DNA of 34,507 nt from positions 1 through 34,507 of the forward strand of contig CAMLMV010000058.1 of assembly GCA_946481275.1 (NCBI GenBank), read 5' to 3'. The notes beneath the pieces were generated by a model. It was not told the origin of the DNA. It saw only the letters and a list, made by a program, of their open reading frames with translations, and searched no databases. The translations under genes and the position numbers were made by a program. Every line of letters begins with the position of its first letter. The stretch's first letter is position 1. Below, piece after piece: positions 23,641 to 31,830 of the stretch. This DNA comes from an uncultured Massilia sp. GTDB taxonomy: Bacteria > Pseudomonadota > Gammaproteobacteria > Burkholderiales > Burkholderiaceae.

Positions 23641-26600
23641 ATGATCTATCAAAAACGGATCCAGCTGACGAAGCTGGCGCTGGCTCTGTCGATTGCGCTC
23701 GCGGGGGCGCCGGCCCTGGCGCAGAACACGACGTCGGCTGTCGGCGGTCGTATCTCGAGCGCGGACGGCCGACCGGCCGCCGGCGCTGCGGTGCAAATCG
23801 TCCACACCGAATCCGGCTCGGTCAGCAATGTCGTCACCGACGCGGAAGGCCGCTACATCGCGCGCGGCCTGCGCACCGGCGGTCCGTACACGATCATCAT
23901 TACCAAGGACGGCGTTACCGAAAAACGCGAAGGCATCTACCTGCAGCTGGCGGAAACCGCCACCGTCGACGCGACCGTCGGCGCACCGATGCAGACCGTG
24001 ACCATCGCCGGCAACCGCGCCCGTTCCGACATCTTCAACCGCTCCAACATGGGCGCGGGCACTGCGATCAGCAACGCGCAGCTGCAGATCCAGGCGTCGG
24101 TCAACCGCAACCTGCAGGACTACGCCCGTGCCGACCCGCGCGTCTCGCAGACCGACAAGGAACGCGGCGAACTGTCCGTCGCCGGCCAGAACTCGCGCTA
24201 CAACTCGATCACCATCGACGGCGTGAACGTGAACGACACGTTCGGCCTGGAAGCGAACGGCAGCCCGACCTCGCGCCAGCCGATCTCGATCGAAGCGATC
24301 CAGTCGACCCAGGTGAACGTCGCCAACTACGACGTCACGCAGAAGGGCTACACCGGCGGCAACATCAACGCCGTCACCAAGTCCGGCACGAACCAGTGGA
24401 AGGGCGGCGTGTACTACGTGTACCGCGACGACCGCCTGGCCGGCCAGCGCTACAACCCGTCGACCGACGTGTATTCGGATCCGGTGCCGTTCAAGGAAAC
24501 GACCAAGGGCGTGTGGGCGAGCGGCCCGCTCGTCGAGGACAGGCTGTTCCTGTACGCGCTGTCGGAAGAGACCAACTCGTCGCGCAGCGCGCCGGACTAC
24601 GGCCCGGTGGGCTCGAACAACGGCACGACGGTCGCCATCACCCCGGCGGAAATCGCCGCGGTGCAGAACATCATGAAGAACCAGTACGGCGTCAACGCCG
24701 GCGGCCTGGCGCAGGGCGGCGGCAACTTCATCTCGCGCGAGCAGATGCTGAAGGTCGACTGGAACATCAGCGACAACCACCGCGCCAACATCCGCTACCA
24801 GCGTACCACCCAGGCCGAGCCGCAGTACTCGACCTTCAGCGCCACCGCGCTGAGCCTGGATTCGGCGTACTACTCGCAGGGCAAGCAGATCGAGACGACC
24901 GTGGCCCAGCTGTTCTCGGACTGGACCCCGACCTTCTCGACCGAACTGAAGGCGTCGTCGCGCAACTACGATTCCGTCCCGACCAATAACACGCAGCTGC
25001 CGACCATCGGCGTGCAGTTCACCGGCGCCACGCCGGCCGGCACCCCGAGCAACGTCTCCACCGGTTCGCGCACGATCAACCTGGGTACCGACAACTCGCG
25101 TCACATGAACCTGCTGCGCACCCGCACGCAGGACTTCTACGCGGGCGCCAACTGGACCGTCGGCGACCACGAGATCAAGTTCGGTGCGGACTACCAGAAG
25201 AACAAGATCTACAACGCGTTCCTGCAGAACGTGTTCGGCAACTACACCTTCGGTTGCGACAACAACCTGACCTACTCGTTCGGCAGCATCAACTGCACGA
25301 CCGCGTCCCAGGCCCAGGTCGAAGCCGCCGTGCTGGAAAACCTGCGCACGGGCCGCTACACGTCGTACACGCTGCAGGTCGCCGCACCGGGCTTCACGCT
25401 GAACGACGCCGTCGCCCAGTTCAACATGACGAACACGGGCCTGTTCCTGCAGGACACCTGGAACGTCAACCGCCAGCTGACCCTGAACTACGGCTTCCGC
25501 GTGGACCAGGTGGGCGTCGGCGGCACGCCGGTCGCCAACGCGAAAGTGGCGCAGGCTGCCGTGCTGAACCCGAACGCGCGCCAGACCGGCGGCTTCGGCT
25601 ACAACAACCAGCAGACGATCGACGGCACCAAGCTGTTCCAGCCGCGCTTCGGCTTCAACTACAACTTCGACACCCCGCGCCGCATGCAGCTGCGCGGCGG
25701 CTTCGGCCTGTTCCAGGGCGCCGCGATGTCCGTCTGGCTCGCGAACCCGTTCCAGAACACGGGCATGACGACGCAGCAGATCACCTGCTCGGCAACGGGT
25801 AACACCAAGTGCCCGCCGGTCGCCGGCACGCCGAACGGCGCGTTCAGCACCGACGTCAACAACCAGCCGAAGCTGGGCGGCTCGACCCCGCCGATCGCCA
25901 ACGTCGACCTGATCGACCCGAACGTCAAGCAGCCCTCCGTGTGGAAAGCCAACCTGGCCTTCGAAACGGAACTGCCGTGGTATGGCCTCGTGGCCGGCGC
26001 CGAAGTCCTGTATGCGCACACCAAGGACGGTATCTTCTTCCAGAACCTGAACCTGGGCCAGCCGACGAAGATCGGCGCGGACGGCCGCCAGCTGTTCTGG
26101 AACGCGAACGGCCTGGCGCAGAACTGCTGGAGCGTGGGTAACAACGCCGTCAGCACCGCCAAGGGCTGCACCAACACGACCAAGTCGCTGTCGAACTCCT
26201 CGTTCGGCAACGTGATCAAGGTCACCGGCACCGACAAGGGCGAAAACCGCGTCTCGACGCTGTCGCTGTCGTACCCGATGACCAAGGGCTTCGGCTGGTC
26301 GGTCGCGGCGAGCCACACCTACGCGACGGAAGTCTCGAACCTGACGTCGTCGACGTCGGGCTCGAACTACGGCGCCCGTTCGGCCCTGAACCCGAACGAC
26401 AACGTGGCCGCCAACTCGGCCTACCTGGTCAAGAACCGCATCAACGCGCTGATGAACTTCGAGAAGGCGTTCTTCGGCAAGTACAAGACCCGCTTCGGCG
26501 TGTTCTACGAAGGCCGTACCGGCAAGCCGTACAGCTGGACCTTCAAGAACGACATGAACGGCGACGGCATCGGCAGCAACGACCTGATGTACATCCCGAA

Positions 26601-27054
26601 AGCCTTCGGTTCGGGTGAAGTCGTGTTCGCGGGCGATACGGCGACCAGCCACGCCAACGAGCAGCGCTTCTGGGACGTCGTCAACGCCAACAAGGCCCTG
26701 CGCCAGGCAGCCGGCGGCACCGTGGCCCGCTACGGCGACTTCTCGCCGTGGACGAACAGCTTCGACCTGCGCATCAGCCAGGAAATCCCGGGCATGTTCG
26801 CACGTAACAAGGCATCGATCTCGTTCGACATCCTGAACTTTGGCAACCTGCTGAACAAGAAGTGGGGCCAGATCTACGAAGCACCGTTCTTCTCGAACGG
26901 CGGCCAGACCCGCGGCTTCGTCGACTACGCCGGCATGGATGCGAACGGCCGCTACGTGTATGCGGTCCGCTCGGCCGTCGATCCGCTGCAGATCCGCCAG
27001 GTGAAGGGCGAGTCGCAGTGGTCGGCACAGGTCACCGTCAAGTACGAGTTCTGA
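23641..27054 (+). CDS. Oar-like TonB-dependent outer-membrane receptor
   Basis: This 1137-residue protein has a signal peptide (cleavage near ALAQ, residue 28), then a carboxypeptidase-regulatory-like beta domain (about 33-113: GGRISSADGRPAAGAAVQIV, TDAEGRYIARGLRTGGPY). A plug domain follows (about 130-280, with ITIDGVNVNDTFGLEANGSP and YTGGNINAVTKSGTNQWKGG), then a large 22-strand-type barrel that ends in a terminal Phe (VTVKYEF). This is the architecture of Oar-like receptors, which import large or complex substrates with TonB energy. The substrate cannot be read from sequence. Position between a secreted adenosine deaminase and 5'-nucleotidase/nuclease genes suggests nucleic-acid fragments or nucleosides. 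It has a GGGG ribosome site 9 bp upstream, and a strong terminator follows, so it is a single-gene transcript. Confidence 0.94.
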   Translation: MIYQKRIQLTKLALALSIALAGAPALAQNTTSAVGGRISSADGRPAAGAAVQIVHTESGSVSNVVTDAEGRYIARGLRTGGPYTIIITKDGVTEKREGIYLQLAETATVDATVGAPMQTVTIAGNRARSDIFNRSNMGAGTAISNAQLQIQASVNRNLQDYARADPRVSQTDKERGELSVAGQNSRYNSITIDGVNVNDTFGLEANGSPTSRQPISIEAIQSTQVNVANYDVTQKGYTGGNINAVTKSGTNQWKGGVYYVYRDDRLAGQRYNPSTDVYSDPVPFKETTKGVWASGPLVEDRLFLYALSEETNSSRSAPDYGPVGSNNGTTVAITPAEIAAVQNIMKNQYGVNAGGLAQGGGNFISREQMLKVDWNISDNHRANIRYQRTTQAEPQYSTFSATALSLDSAYYSQGKQIETTVAQLFSDWTPTFSTELKASSRNYDSVPTNNTQLPTIGVQFTGATPAGTPSNVSTGSRTINLGTDNSRHMNLLRTRTQDFYAGANWTVGDHEIKFGADYQKNKIYNAFLQNVFGNYTFGCDNNLTYSFGSINCTTASQAQVEAAVLENLRTGRYTSYTLQVAAPGFTLNDAVAQFNMTNTGLFLQDTWNVNRQLTLNYGFRVDQVGVGGTPVANAKVAQAAVLNPNARQTGGFGYNNQQTIDGTKLFQPRFGFNYNFDTPRRMQLRGGFGLFQGAAMSVWLANPFQNTGMTTQQITCSATGNTKCPPVAGTPNGAFSTDVNNQPKLGGSTPPIANVDLIDPNVKQPSVWKANLAFETELPWYGLVAGAEVLYAHTKDGIFFQNLNLGQPTKIGADGRQLFWNANGLAQNCWSVGNNAVSTAKGCTNTTKSLSNSSFGNVIKVTGTDKGENRVSTLSLSYPMTKGFGWSVAASHTYATEVSNLTSSTSGSNYGARSALNPNDNVAANSAYLVKNRINALMNFEKAFFGKYKTRFGVFYEGRTGKPYSWTFKNDMNGDGIGSNDLMYIPKAFGSGEVVFAGDTATSHANEQRFWDVVNANKALRQAAGGTVARYGDFSPWTNSFDLRISQEIPGMFARNKASISFDILNFGNLLNKKWGQIYEAPFFSNGGQTRGFVDYAGMDANGRYVYAVRSAVDPLQIRQVKGESQWSAQVTVKYEF

Positions 27055-27080
27055 TTCGTACCGGTGTGACGTAAAGGAGG

Positions 27081-27108
27081 CGGCCGGTGGCGACACCGGC
27101 CGTTTTTT
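27081..27108 (+). terminator. Rho-independent terminator of the TonB receptor gene
   Basis: CGGCCGGTG (27081-27089), a 4-base GCGA loop and CACCGGCCG (27094-27102) form a perfect 9-bp stem followed by six T bases. It lies 26 bp after the stop codon. Confidence 0.95.
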
Positions 27109-27126
27109 CTACCCTTGTAAAGACCA

Positions 27127-27168
27127 GAACAGCGAACGTGCGTGCCATAATCGATGGCTGCTGTTCGC
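27127..27168 (+). promoter_or_regulatory. Overlapping alternative inverted repeats in the 5'-nucleotidase leader
   Basis: GAACAGC (27127-27133) can pair with GCTGTTC (27160-27166), and GCGAAC (27132-27137) with GTTCGC (27163-27168). The arms overlap, so the two pairings exclude each other. They lie 18-59 bp before the 5'-nucleotidase ATG. They could be an operator or alternative RNA folds; neither is proven. Confidence 0.3.
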
Positions 27169-27185
27169 ATGACACAAGACTTCAT

Positions 27186-28844
27186 ATGATCGTATCCCGT
27201 CCGTTCGCGCTGGCCCTGGGCGCCGCGTTGCTGCTGTCCGGCTGCGCCTCCGCGCCGGTCCGTCCGCTCGAGATCAACCTCGTCGCGCTGAACGACTTCC
27301 ACGGCAACCTGGAACCCAGCAAGTACACGTACACGCCACCGGGCACGACGCAGCCGCGCACGACCCAGGCGGGCGGCATCGACGTGCTGAAAGGCGCACT
27401 GGACACGTTCCGCAAGGACGACCCGGACCTGCTGTTCGTCGCGGCCGGCGACCTCGTCGGCGCGAGCCCCGCCGCGTCGTCGATGTTCGCGGACGAGCCG
27501 AGCATCGAAGCGCTGAACCGCATGGGCCTCGTCGCCAGCTCGCTGGGCAACCATGAATTCGACCAGGGCCCGAAGGAGTTGCTGCGCCAGCAGCACGGCG
27601 GCTGCGATTCGCCGCGTCCCGCGAAAGCATGCCGCCTCTCGCCCGATTTCAAGGGCGCCGGTTTTACGTATCTCGCCTCCAACGTCGTCGACGCCCAGAC
27701 GGGCAAGAACCTCGTGCCGGGCTGGCGCATCGTCGACGTCAAGGGCGTCAAGGTGGGCCTGATCGGCGCCGTGCTGCACGACCTCGCGTCCGTGACCATC
27801 GCCTCGTCCATCAAGGGGCTCGCCATCAACGACGAAGCGGCCTCGATCAACGCCGTGCTGCCCGCGATGCGCGCGCAGGGGGCGCAGGTGTTCGTCGTGC
27901 TGATCCACGAAGGCGGCTTCGCCGACCAGCCGTACGATAAGGCCGATTGCGACACCTTGCACGGCCCCATCGTCGCGATCACGAAGAAACTCGACCCGGC
28001 CATCCGCCTCGTCATCAGCGGCCATTCGCACACGGGCTACCTGTGCAAGGTGGACGGCAAGGTCGTCACGCAGGCGGACGCCTACGGCCACCTGCTGTCG
28101 CGCATCAAGCTGACGCTCGACCCGGCCACGAAGGCCGTCCAGGATATCCAGGTGCGCAACGTGGTGATGGCGCCGGATGCGTTCACGCCCGACGCGAGCC
28201 TGTCCGCGTACCTGGCCGACGTGCGTGCGAAGAGCCGCGCGGAGCTGGCCAAGCCGGTGGCGCGCGTGCAGGGCCCCTTGTCGCGCAAGGAGAATGCGTC
28301 CGGCGAATCGGTGCTGGGCGGCGTGATCGCCGACGCGGCCGTCGCCGCCACGCGCGACCAGGGCGCGCAGATCGGCTTCATGAACCCGGGCGGCATCCGC
28401 AAGGACCTGGAGACGGGGGAGGGCGGCGTCGTGAGCTTCGGCCAGGCGCAGGCCGTGCTCCCGTTCGGGAACACGCTCGTCGTGATGGACCTCACCGGCG
28501 CGCAGCTGCGCCGCGTGCTCGAACAGCAGTGGGACCGGCCGGCGGCATCAAGCCCGTCGATCCTGGCCGTGTCCAGCAGCCTCACGTACGACTGGGACGC
28601 CACGCAGCCGGTCGGCCGCCGCACGGCGAACGTGAAGGTGGACGGCAAGGCGCTCGACGACGACAAGGTCTATCGCGTCGTGGCCAACAACTTCCTGGCC
28701 GAAGGCGGCGACAACATCCCGATGTTCGCCAAGGGCACGCGCCGCGTCGAGACGGGCCTGCGCGACCTCGACGCGCTGATCGCTTACCTGCAAACGCATC
28801 CGGAAGCCGGCGGCACGCCCCCGCGCATCCGCAAGGTCCGCTAA
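27186..28844 (+). CDS. 5'-nucleotidase / bifunctional metallophosphatase lipoprotein
   Basis: This 552-residue protein removes phosphate from nucleotides outside the cytoplasm, giving nucleosides. The N-terminus has a lipobox (LLLSGC, lipidated Cys20), so it is anchored to the membrane facing the periplasm. The metallophosphatase domain shows NDFHGN (Asp37, His39), GDLVGASP (Asp89), LGNHEFD (Asn122, His123), an IHEGG block (His241) and SGHSHTG (His280, His282). The C-terminal 5_nucleotid_C substrate domain shows NPGGIRKDL, VLPFGNTLVVMDLTGAQL and NNFLAEGGDN. Overall it is like UshA-type enzymes. The ribosome site is weak. It is preceded by the receptor terminator, so it has its own promoter, and is followed 31 bp later by the nuclease. 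Confidence 0.95.
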   Translation: MIVSRPFALALGAALLLSGCASAPVRPLEINLVALNDFHGNLEPSKYTYTPPGTTQPRTTQAGGIDVLKGALDTFRKDDPDLLFVAAGDLVGASPAASSMFADEPSIEALNRMGLVASSLGNHEFDQGPKELLRQQHGGCDSPRPAKACRLSPDFKGAGFTYLASNVVDAQTGKNLVPGWRIVDVKGVKVGLIGAVLHDLASVTIASSIKGLAINDEAASINAVLPAMRAQGAQVFVVLIHEGGFADQPYDKADCDTLHGPIVAITKKLDPAIRLVISGHSHTGYLCKVDGKVVTQADAYGHLLSRIKLTLDPATKAVQDIQVRNVVMAPDAFTPDASLSAYLADVRAKSRAELAKPVARVQGPLSRKENASGESVLGGVIADAAVAATRDQGAQIGFMNPGGIRKDLETGEGGVVSFGQAQAVLPFGNTLVVMDLTGAQLRRVLEQQWDRPAASSPSILAVSSSLTYDWDATQPVGRRTANVKVDGKALDDDKVYRVVANNFLAEGGDNIPMFAKGTRRVETGLRDLDALIAYLQTHPEAGGTPPRIRKVR

Positions 28845-28875
28845 CGATATAAACCGTATTCACGGAGAGATCCTC

Positions 28876-29928
28876 ATGAAGAAAATCGCATGTGTCGTGG
28901 CGCTGGCCGGCGCCTTCGTGTCGCTGGACGCGGCCGCATGGGGCACGGACGGCCATCGCGCCGTGGGCGCCATCGCCGACAAGCTGATCAAGGGCACCCG
29001 TGCCGAGGCGCAGGTGAAGGCACTGCTGCTGCCGGGCGAATCGCTGGAAGCCGTGTCGACCTGGCCCGATTGCGTGAAGGGCAACTGGTGCGGTCCGCAG
29101 ACGCCGGAAATGATCGAGTACGTGAACGCGAATCCGAAGCACAGCGAATACCATTACACGGACGTGCCGTTCCAGCTCGACCACTACCACGACGGCGCCG
29201 CCGGCACGGCCGACGACGACATCGTGCAGACGCTGAAGGAAGCCATCGCCGTCCTGCAGGGCAAGGACACGCCCGCGACCAATCCGCACAAGTTCACGAA
29301 GCGCCAGGCGCTGATCCTCATCACCCACCTGGCCGGCGACATCGTCCAGCCGCTGCACGTGGGCGCCGCCTTCGTCGACAAGAACGGCAAGTTCATCGTG
29401 CCGAAGACGAAGGCCGAGATCGACGAGACCGTCGTCTTCGATTCGCGCGGCGGCAACAACTTCCTGATGGACGACGCGAAGATCGAGCAGATGTCCGCGA
29501 ATCTCATTCCGCCGGGCGAACCGAAGCCGGTGAAGCCGGGCGTGCCGAAGGCGCTGACGAAGCCGTTCCACTCGTACTGGGACAGCACGACGGTCGACTA
29601 CGCGTTCCGCCGCATCCGCACGAAGACGCCCGAGCAGTTCGCCCAGGCCGCCATCGACGGCAAGCCGAACGTGGCACAGAACAGCGGCGACCCCGTCACC
29701 TGGCCGTACCAGTGGGCGGACGATACGCTGGCGGTCTCGAAGATCGCATTCGCCGGCGTCAAGGCGGGCAAGATCGTGCCGCAGGTGAGCAAGAAGGGCG
29801 AAACCTATTACACGTGGACCCTGGAAGTGCCGAATGACTATCCGGTGCCCAGCTCCGCGCTCGCAAAGACACAGATGATCAAGGGCGGCTACAACCTGGC
29901 CGCGCTGCTGAAGGCGATCTGGCCGTAA
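28876..29928 (+). CDS. Secreted S1/P1-type zinc nuclease
   Basis: This 350-residue exported nuclease has a signal peptide ending AAA before Trp22, so the mature protein would begin with the Trp whose N-terminus binds zinc in P1 nuclease. The other zinc ligands line up with P1 spacing: His27 (WGTDGH), Asp65 (TWPD), His93 (EYHYTD), His151 and Asp155 (THLAGD), His161 (PLHVG), His232 and Asp236 (FHSYWD). Family members cut single-stranded DNA and RNA and often remove 3' phosphates, yielding 5'-nucleotides, which are the substrate of the neighbouring 5'-nucleotidase. The stretch between His161 and His232 is 71 residues, clearly longer than in fungal P1, with a Pro/Lys-rich part (PPGEPKPVKPGVPK). 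It shares a transcript with the 5'-nucleotidase, and a strong terminator follows. Confidence 0.95.
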   Translation: MKKIACVVALAGAFVSLDAAAWGTDGHRAVGAIADKLIKGTRAEAQVKALLLPGESLEAVSTWPDCVKGNWCGPQTPEMIEYVNANPKHSEYHYTDVPFQLDHYHDGAAGTADDDIVQTLKEAIAVLQGKDTPATNPHKFTKRQALILITHLAGDIVQPLHVGAAFVDKNGKFIVPKTKAEIDETVVFDSRGGNNFLMDDAKIEQMSANLIPPGEPKPVKPGVPKALTKPFHSYWDSTTVDYAFRRIRTKTPEQFAQAAIDGKPNVAQNSGDPVTWPYQWADDTLAVSKIAFAGVKAGKIVPQVSKKGETYYTWTLEVPNDYPVPSSALAKTQMIKGGYNLAALLKAIWP

Positions 29929-29951
29929 TCCCGGCGCCAACCTTCCGCAAG

Positions 29952-29987
29952 CCGCCGCGCGCCCACAAGGCCGCGGCGGTTTTTTTT
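29952..29987 (+). terminator. Rho-independent terminator after the S1/P1 nuclease gene
   Basis: CCGCCGCG (29952-29959) pairs with CGCGGCGG (29972-29979), with an inner GCC/GGC extension across the loop, followed by eight T bases. It lies 23 bp after the nuclease stop codon. Confidence 0.93.
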
Positions 29988-30026
29988 CGTGGGTTAGAAT
30001 TCCGGCTTCTCATTCGGACCCTCATC

Positions 30027-30863
30027 ATGCCCACGATTCTTCGTTTCATCGTCCCCGCCTCCGCGTTGCTGGCGCTCGTGCCCGCCGTCGCCGCCGAACC
30101 GGACTCACGCAACCTGCCGTTGTGGGAAGCCGGCATCGGCGCCGCCGTGTTCAACACGCCCGCCTACCCGGGCGCATCCGACCGCAGCAACCGCAACCTC
30201 GTGCTGCCGTTCCTGCTGTATCGCGGCAAGGTGCTGCGCGCCGACCAGCAGGGCATCGGCGCGCGCCTGCTGGACACGGACAAGGTCGAATTCGACGTCG
30301 GCCTTTCGGGCGCGCTGCCGTCCAGGTCGGACGACGTGGAAGCGCGCCGCGGCATGCCCGACCTCGGCACGCTCGTCGAATTCGGCCCGCGCGTGAAGTA
30401 CAAATTCGCCGACCTGGGCGACATGGGACGCCTGCGCTTCGAACTGCCCGTGCGCGCCGTCATCGAAGCCCGCGGCGGCCTGCGCCGCCAGGGCTGGACG
30501 ACGGAACCGCGTTTCGTGTGGGAGCACCGCGGCGATGCGGGCCGCTGGACGATGGAGGCGCAGGTGGGCGCCGTGTTCGGCGACCGGCGCATCCACGGTT
30601 ATTTCTATGACGTCGCGCCGCAGTATGCGACGGCGGACCGGCCGGCCTACCGGGCGGACAGCGGATTGATGCTCGTGCGGACTGGCTTCGGCGGCACGCT
30701 GCGGGTCAATCCGGACGTGCGCGTGTTCGCGTTCGTGCGCCTGGACAGTTATGCGGGGAATGCGAACCGGGACAGTCCGCTGTTCAGGAAGGATACCGGC
30801 GCGTCGGCCGGGGTGGGCTTTGCGTGGACGTTGGCGCGCTCGAGCAAGCGCGCCAACGACTGA
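30027..30863 (+). CDS. MipA/OmpV-family outer-membrane protein
   Basis: This 278-residue protein has a signal peptide (cleavage near AVAA, about residue 23) and the sequence pattern of the MipA/OmpV family. It shows GAAVFNTPAYPGASDRSNRN, LPFLLYRGKVLRADQQGIGA, then regular amphipathic strands to GASAGVGFAWTLAR. Family members are small outer-membrane barrels; some interact with peptidoglycan-synthesis enzymes, and others are linked to antibiotic or osmotic responses. No direct role in nucleic-acid use is known, so its place may be incidental. It follows the nuclease terminator, so it needs its own promoter, and its stop codon is 1 bp from the stop of the convergent ABC permease. Confidence 0.9.
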   Translation: MPTILRFIVPASALLALVPAVAAEPDSRNLPLWEAGIGAAVFNTPAYPGASDRSNRNLVLPFLLYRGKVLRADQQGIGARLLDTDKVEFDVGLSGALPSRSDDVEARRGMPDLGTLVEFGPRVKYKFADLGDMGRLRFELPVRAVIEARGGLRRQGWTTEPRFVWEHRGDAGRWTMEAQVGAVFGDRRIHGYFYDVAPQYATADRPAYRADSGLMLVRTGFGGTLRVNPDVRVFAFVRLDSYAGNANRDSPLFRKDTGASAGVGFAWTLARSSKRAND

Positions 30864-30864
30864 A

Positions 30865-31830
30865 TCAGCGCGATTTCACGAACGGCTTGCCGATGGCTTT
30901 CGGGGCCACCGACTTGGCCATCAAACCGGCCAGCACGACGACGGTGACGATGTAAGGAATCGCCTGGATCAGGGACCCCGGCAGGCGGCCGACGACCGGG
31001 AGGTCGACGCCTTCGAGCTGGATCTGGATCGCGCCGAACAGGCCGAACATCAAACAGCCCAGCACCGTGTGCAGCGGGCGCCAGTTGCCGAAGACGAGCG
31101 CCGTCAGCGCCAGGTAGCCGGCGCCGGCCGACATGTCGCGCAGGAAGAAGCCGCTCTGGACCAGCGTCAGGTAAGCACCGGAGAACGAGCACAGGACGCC
31201 GGCCACGAACATGGCGAGATAGCGCGTGCGCTCGACCGAGACGCCGGCCGCGTCGGCCGCATGCGGGTTCTCGCCGCACGCGCGCAGGCGCAGGCCGAAG
31301 CGGCTGTGGTACACGACCCAGTGCACGACGGGCAGCAGCAGGAACGCGACGTAGACCAGTACCGACTGGCCGCCGATCAGGTGGCCGTACAGCCAGCCGA
31401 TGACGGGGATGTGCTCGACGGCGGCCGTGCCGGGCAGGACGACGTCGAACAGGCGCGCATTGCGCAGGTCCGGCGTGCGGCCGCCCTGCTGGAAGAAGAA
31501 TTGCGCGAGCACGAACGTCAGGCCGCTCATGGCGATGTTGATGGCGATGCCGGCCACGAGCTGGTTGCCCTTCTGCGTGATCGACACGAACGCCTGCACC
31601 ATCGCGAGGGCGACCGACACGCCCATGCCGGCGAGGATGCCGTACCACGGGTTCTGCGTGGCGTAGGCGACGGCGGCCGACGCGAATGCCGACGCGAGGA
31701 TCTTGCCTTCGAGGCCGATGTCGACGACGCCCGAGCGCTCCGCGAACAGGCCGGCCAGCGCGGCGAACATCAGCACCGGCGCGTTGCGGATCGTGGAGAC
31801 GATGATGCTGGCGAGTTGAAAGTCTTCCAT
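30865..31830 (-). CDS. Nucleoside-type ABC transporter permease (NupQ/YufQ-like)
   Basis: This 321-residue inner-membrane permease belongs to the BPD_transp_2 (branched-chain/sugar/nucleoside) group, with about eight to ten hydrophobic segments. MFAALAGLFAERSGVVDIGL, continuing EGKILASAF, is the characteristic start of the second permease in BMP-type nucleoside importers. A further conserved block is LRACGENPHAADAAGVSVER, which includes the cytoplasmic coupling segment. Its ATG directly follows the stop codon of the other permease (TGAATG) with GGGG upstream, so the two are co-translated and probably form a heterodimer. The substrate is inferred from family and neighbours. Confidence 0.92.
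   Translation of the reverse strand: MEDFQLASIIVSTIRNAPVLMFAALAGLFAERSGVVDIGLEGKILASAFASAAVAYATQNPWYGILAGMGVSVALAMVQAFVSITQKGNQLVAGIAINIAMSGLTFVLAQFFFQQGGRTPDLRNARLFDVVLPGTAAVEHIPVIGWLYGHLIGGQSVLVYVAFLLLPVVHWVVYHSRFGLRLRACGENPHAADAAGVSVERTRYLAMFVAGVLCSFSGAYLTLVQSGFFLRDMSAGAGYLALTALVFGNWRPLHTVLGCLMFGLFGAIQIQLEGVDLPVVGRLPGSLIQAIPYIVTVVVLAGLMAKSVAPKAIGKPFVKSR

Noticed and set aside
23623..27096. A 1157-codon open frame antisense to the TonB receptor
   Set aside because: It mirrors the receptor codons, is full of Arg/Val/Ala/Asp low-complexity runs and has no domain, as expected from GC-rich coding DNA read backwards.
29995..30000. TAGAAT as the -10 box of the MipA gene
   Set aside because: The bases at the -35 position are the GC stem of the terminator (CGCGGC), so promoter support is too weak to annotate.
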